This document shows positions 63,115 to 64,000 of a DNA stretch of 64,000 nucleotides, piece by piece; within the stretch, counting starts at the first letter, position 1; every line of letters begins with the position of its first letter. This stretch comes from Streptomyces shenzhenensis (GTDB lineage Bacteria; Actinomycetota; Actinomycetes; Streptomycetales; Streptomycetaceae), in the NCBI RefSeq assembly GCF_021462265.1, contig NZ_JAJONF010000022.1, positions 105,553 to 169,552 on the forward strand, read 5' to 3'. A model generated the notes under the pieces. It did no database searches. It had not been told where the DNA came from and was given only the letters and a program-made list of their open reading frames with translations. A program made the translations under genes and the position numbers.

Positions 63115-63405
63115 ATGGCGACGACAGGACGTGCCCGGCCCCCGACGAGCGAGGGCGACTGCGTCGTGACCACTTGCGGGCGCAGGATCGCCGTGCGGCG
63201 CCTACGGCTCGCGCCCGCGGAGCGGCCCATCAGCCGGGTCGCCCTCGACGTGGGCCGGGACCAGGGCGGCGAACCAGGCGTGTGGGCGGCACTCACCGTC
63301 GGCGAGGCACGTGACCTGGCCCGCCTGCTCCTCCTGCACGCCGGCCTCGCCGAGCACGGCACCGAGCATGTCGGGCCGACGAGTGCGGGATTCCCCTCAC
63401 CCTGA
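63115..63405 (+). CDS. Hypothetical 96-aa protein
   Basis: A small soluble protein with no signal or membrane helix: MATTGRARPPTSEGDCVVTTCGRRIAVRRLRLAPAERP, then VALDVGRDQGGEPGVWAALTVGEARDLARLLLLHAGLAEHG. Two cysteines (DCVVTTCG). No family recognised. Start ATG after AAGGAG at 9 nt. A CsoR-like palindrome in front suggests control by the same repressor as the peroxiredoxin. Confidence 0.7.
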   Translation: MATTGRARPPTSEGDCVVTTCGRRIAVRRLRLAPAERPISRVALDVGRDQGGEPGVWAALTVGEARDLARLLLLHAGLAEHGTEHVGPTSAGFPSP

Positions 63406-63423
63406 CTCAGGCGCGTGTTCGCG

Positions 63424-64000
63424 TCACTCCAGGACACGCAAGTACTCCCGGTCGCCCAGAAGTTCCAGACGACGCCAGAGCACCGGGTTGTCCGACGACT
63501 GACTGGCATGACAGGCGATCGCACGGCGCTGCCGCTCGCGCGGCACCGGGTCGACGACGCGGCACCCGGCCGGATCCCGCCCGCGGAAGGACGTGCCGAA
63601 CTCGTCGTTCAGCCGTCCCGCCACGTGCCTTGGCAGGGTCCACGCCACGACGGCGACACCCGCCCCGCGGGCGGCGAACAGCGCGGCATTCGTGGCCCGT
63701 TGGTGATCCCGGTGCCCGGTGACACCCCCCGTGTCGAACACCAGCAGGTGGGTGGGGCGCCGCTCGCCGATGAGGCGGGTCACCTCCGCGGCCAGCCGGG
63801 GCACCGGGATGCCGTCTAGGGCTCCGTCCGGGTGCCCGGTCAGTTCCACGCGCTCGACGCCCAGCTCCCTTGCCGCGCAGGCGAGTTCGTCCGCCCGCAC
63901 GGTGTGCAGGTCGCCGGGCCGGCCGTGCAGCGTGGACGACTCGCCATGGGTGAAGCAGAGCACCGCCGTGGGCACACCGGAGTCGGCCAGCAGGGCGAGC
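63424..64000 (-). CDS. PIG-L family deacetylase, 5' end beyond the window
   Basis: The frame is open to the window edge, so the N-terminus (with the HPDD metal motif) is missing. The visible part has VRADELACAARELGVERVELTGHPDGAL and THLLVFDTGGVTGHRDHQRATNAALFAA, the second conserved histidine region (GHRDH) of PIG-L/LmbE zinc deacetylases. The C-terminal half ends with CHASQSSDNPVLWRRLELLGDREYLRVL. The family removes N-acetyl groups from sugars such as GlcNAc-inositol or antibiotic intermediates. Substrate unknown. Convergent with the 96-aa gene. Confidence 0.9.
   Translation of the reverse strand, partial: LALLADSGVPTAVLCFTHGESSTLHGRPGDLHTVRADELACAARELGVERVELTGHPDGALDGIPVPRLAAEVTRLIGERRPTHLLVFDTGGVTGHRDHQRATNAALFAARGAGVAVVAWTLPRHVAGRLNDEFGTSFRGRDPAGCRVVDPVPRERQRRAIACHASQSSDNPVLWRRLELLGDREYLRVLE

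Overview
The window is very GC-rich DNA with GTG and TTG starts, tightly overlapping stop/start pairs, Tat and Sec exporters and many actinobacterial families (PcaV, DUF2510, Rv1733c, a TNT toxin fold, RICIN/CBM13 glycosidases). It is most likely a Streptomyces chromosome. Gene order around the protocatechuate genes resembles the S. coelicolor pca region. The many broken genes and secreted hydrolases suggest an accessory or arm-proximal location.

Layout. 1-9059: end of an ATP-dependent DNA ligase, a zinc alcohol dehydrogenase, a DUF3048 lipoprotein, a 183-bp palindromic element, then the protocatechuate branch of the beta-ketoadipate pathway (pcaV divergent from pcaHGBL). Only the first codons of pcaI remain in front of pcaH, so the last steps of the pathway (pcaIJF) are not encoded here. 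9142-13350: a large regulator-like ATPase broken by an amber codon inside its Walker A motif, and anmK. 13474-19548: a DUF2510 membrane protein, a TetR regulator facing a PAP2 phosphatase and an EamA permease across a seven-unit 16-bp repeat array, and a Tat-exported phospholipase C.

20270-30095 is a stress and dormancy-flavoured block: large catalase, PadR regulator, SnoaL-like protein, Rv1733c-like membrane protein, CBS-BON protein, GAF histidine kinase, flavin-binding protein, STAS protein and polyphosphate kinase 2. GGGCCG-N2-CGGCCC palindromes like those of DevR/OsdR regulators precede two of these genes. 30297-34966 holds a SulP transporter and the methionine/sulfur pair metY-metX, preceded by a short cysteine-containing leader peptide.

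35003-51264 is a 16-kb island, all on the minus strand, of secreted plant-polysaccharide enzymes. It contains a polyhydroxybutyrate-depolymerase-like esterase, GH29, GH59, a clan GH-A enzyme, two GH54 arabinofuranosidases plus a GH54 relic, GH27, GH10 xylanase and an SGNH esterase. Every intact member ends in a ricin-type (CBM13) lectin domain. Together they look suited to stripping arabinose, galactose, fucose and acyl groups from hemicellulose and pectin side chains while the xylanase cuts the backbone.

52247-64000: a secreted TNT-fold (NAD-glycohydrolase-type) toxin with a small downstream partner that may be its immunity protein, then a belt of decay (MarR and Lgt pseudogenes). After that come a BASS-family transporter, a DUF2202 ferritin-like protein divergent from a two-component system, and a CsoR/CstR-type sulfur-stress locus. 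In that locus the operators survive but the rhodanese is truncated and the sensor has lost a cysteine and its stop codon. The window closes with a methyltransferase, a peroxiredoxin, a small hypothetical protein and a partial PIG-L deacetylase. No rRNA, tRNA, CRISPR array or intact transposase was seen.
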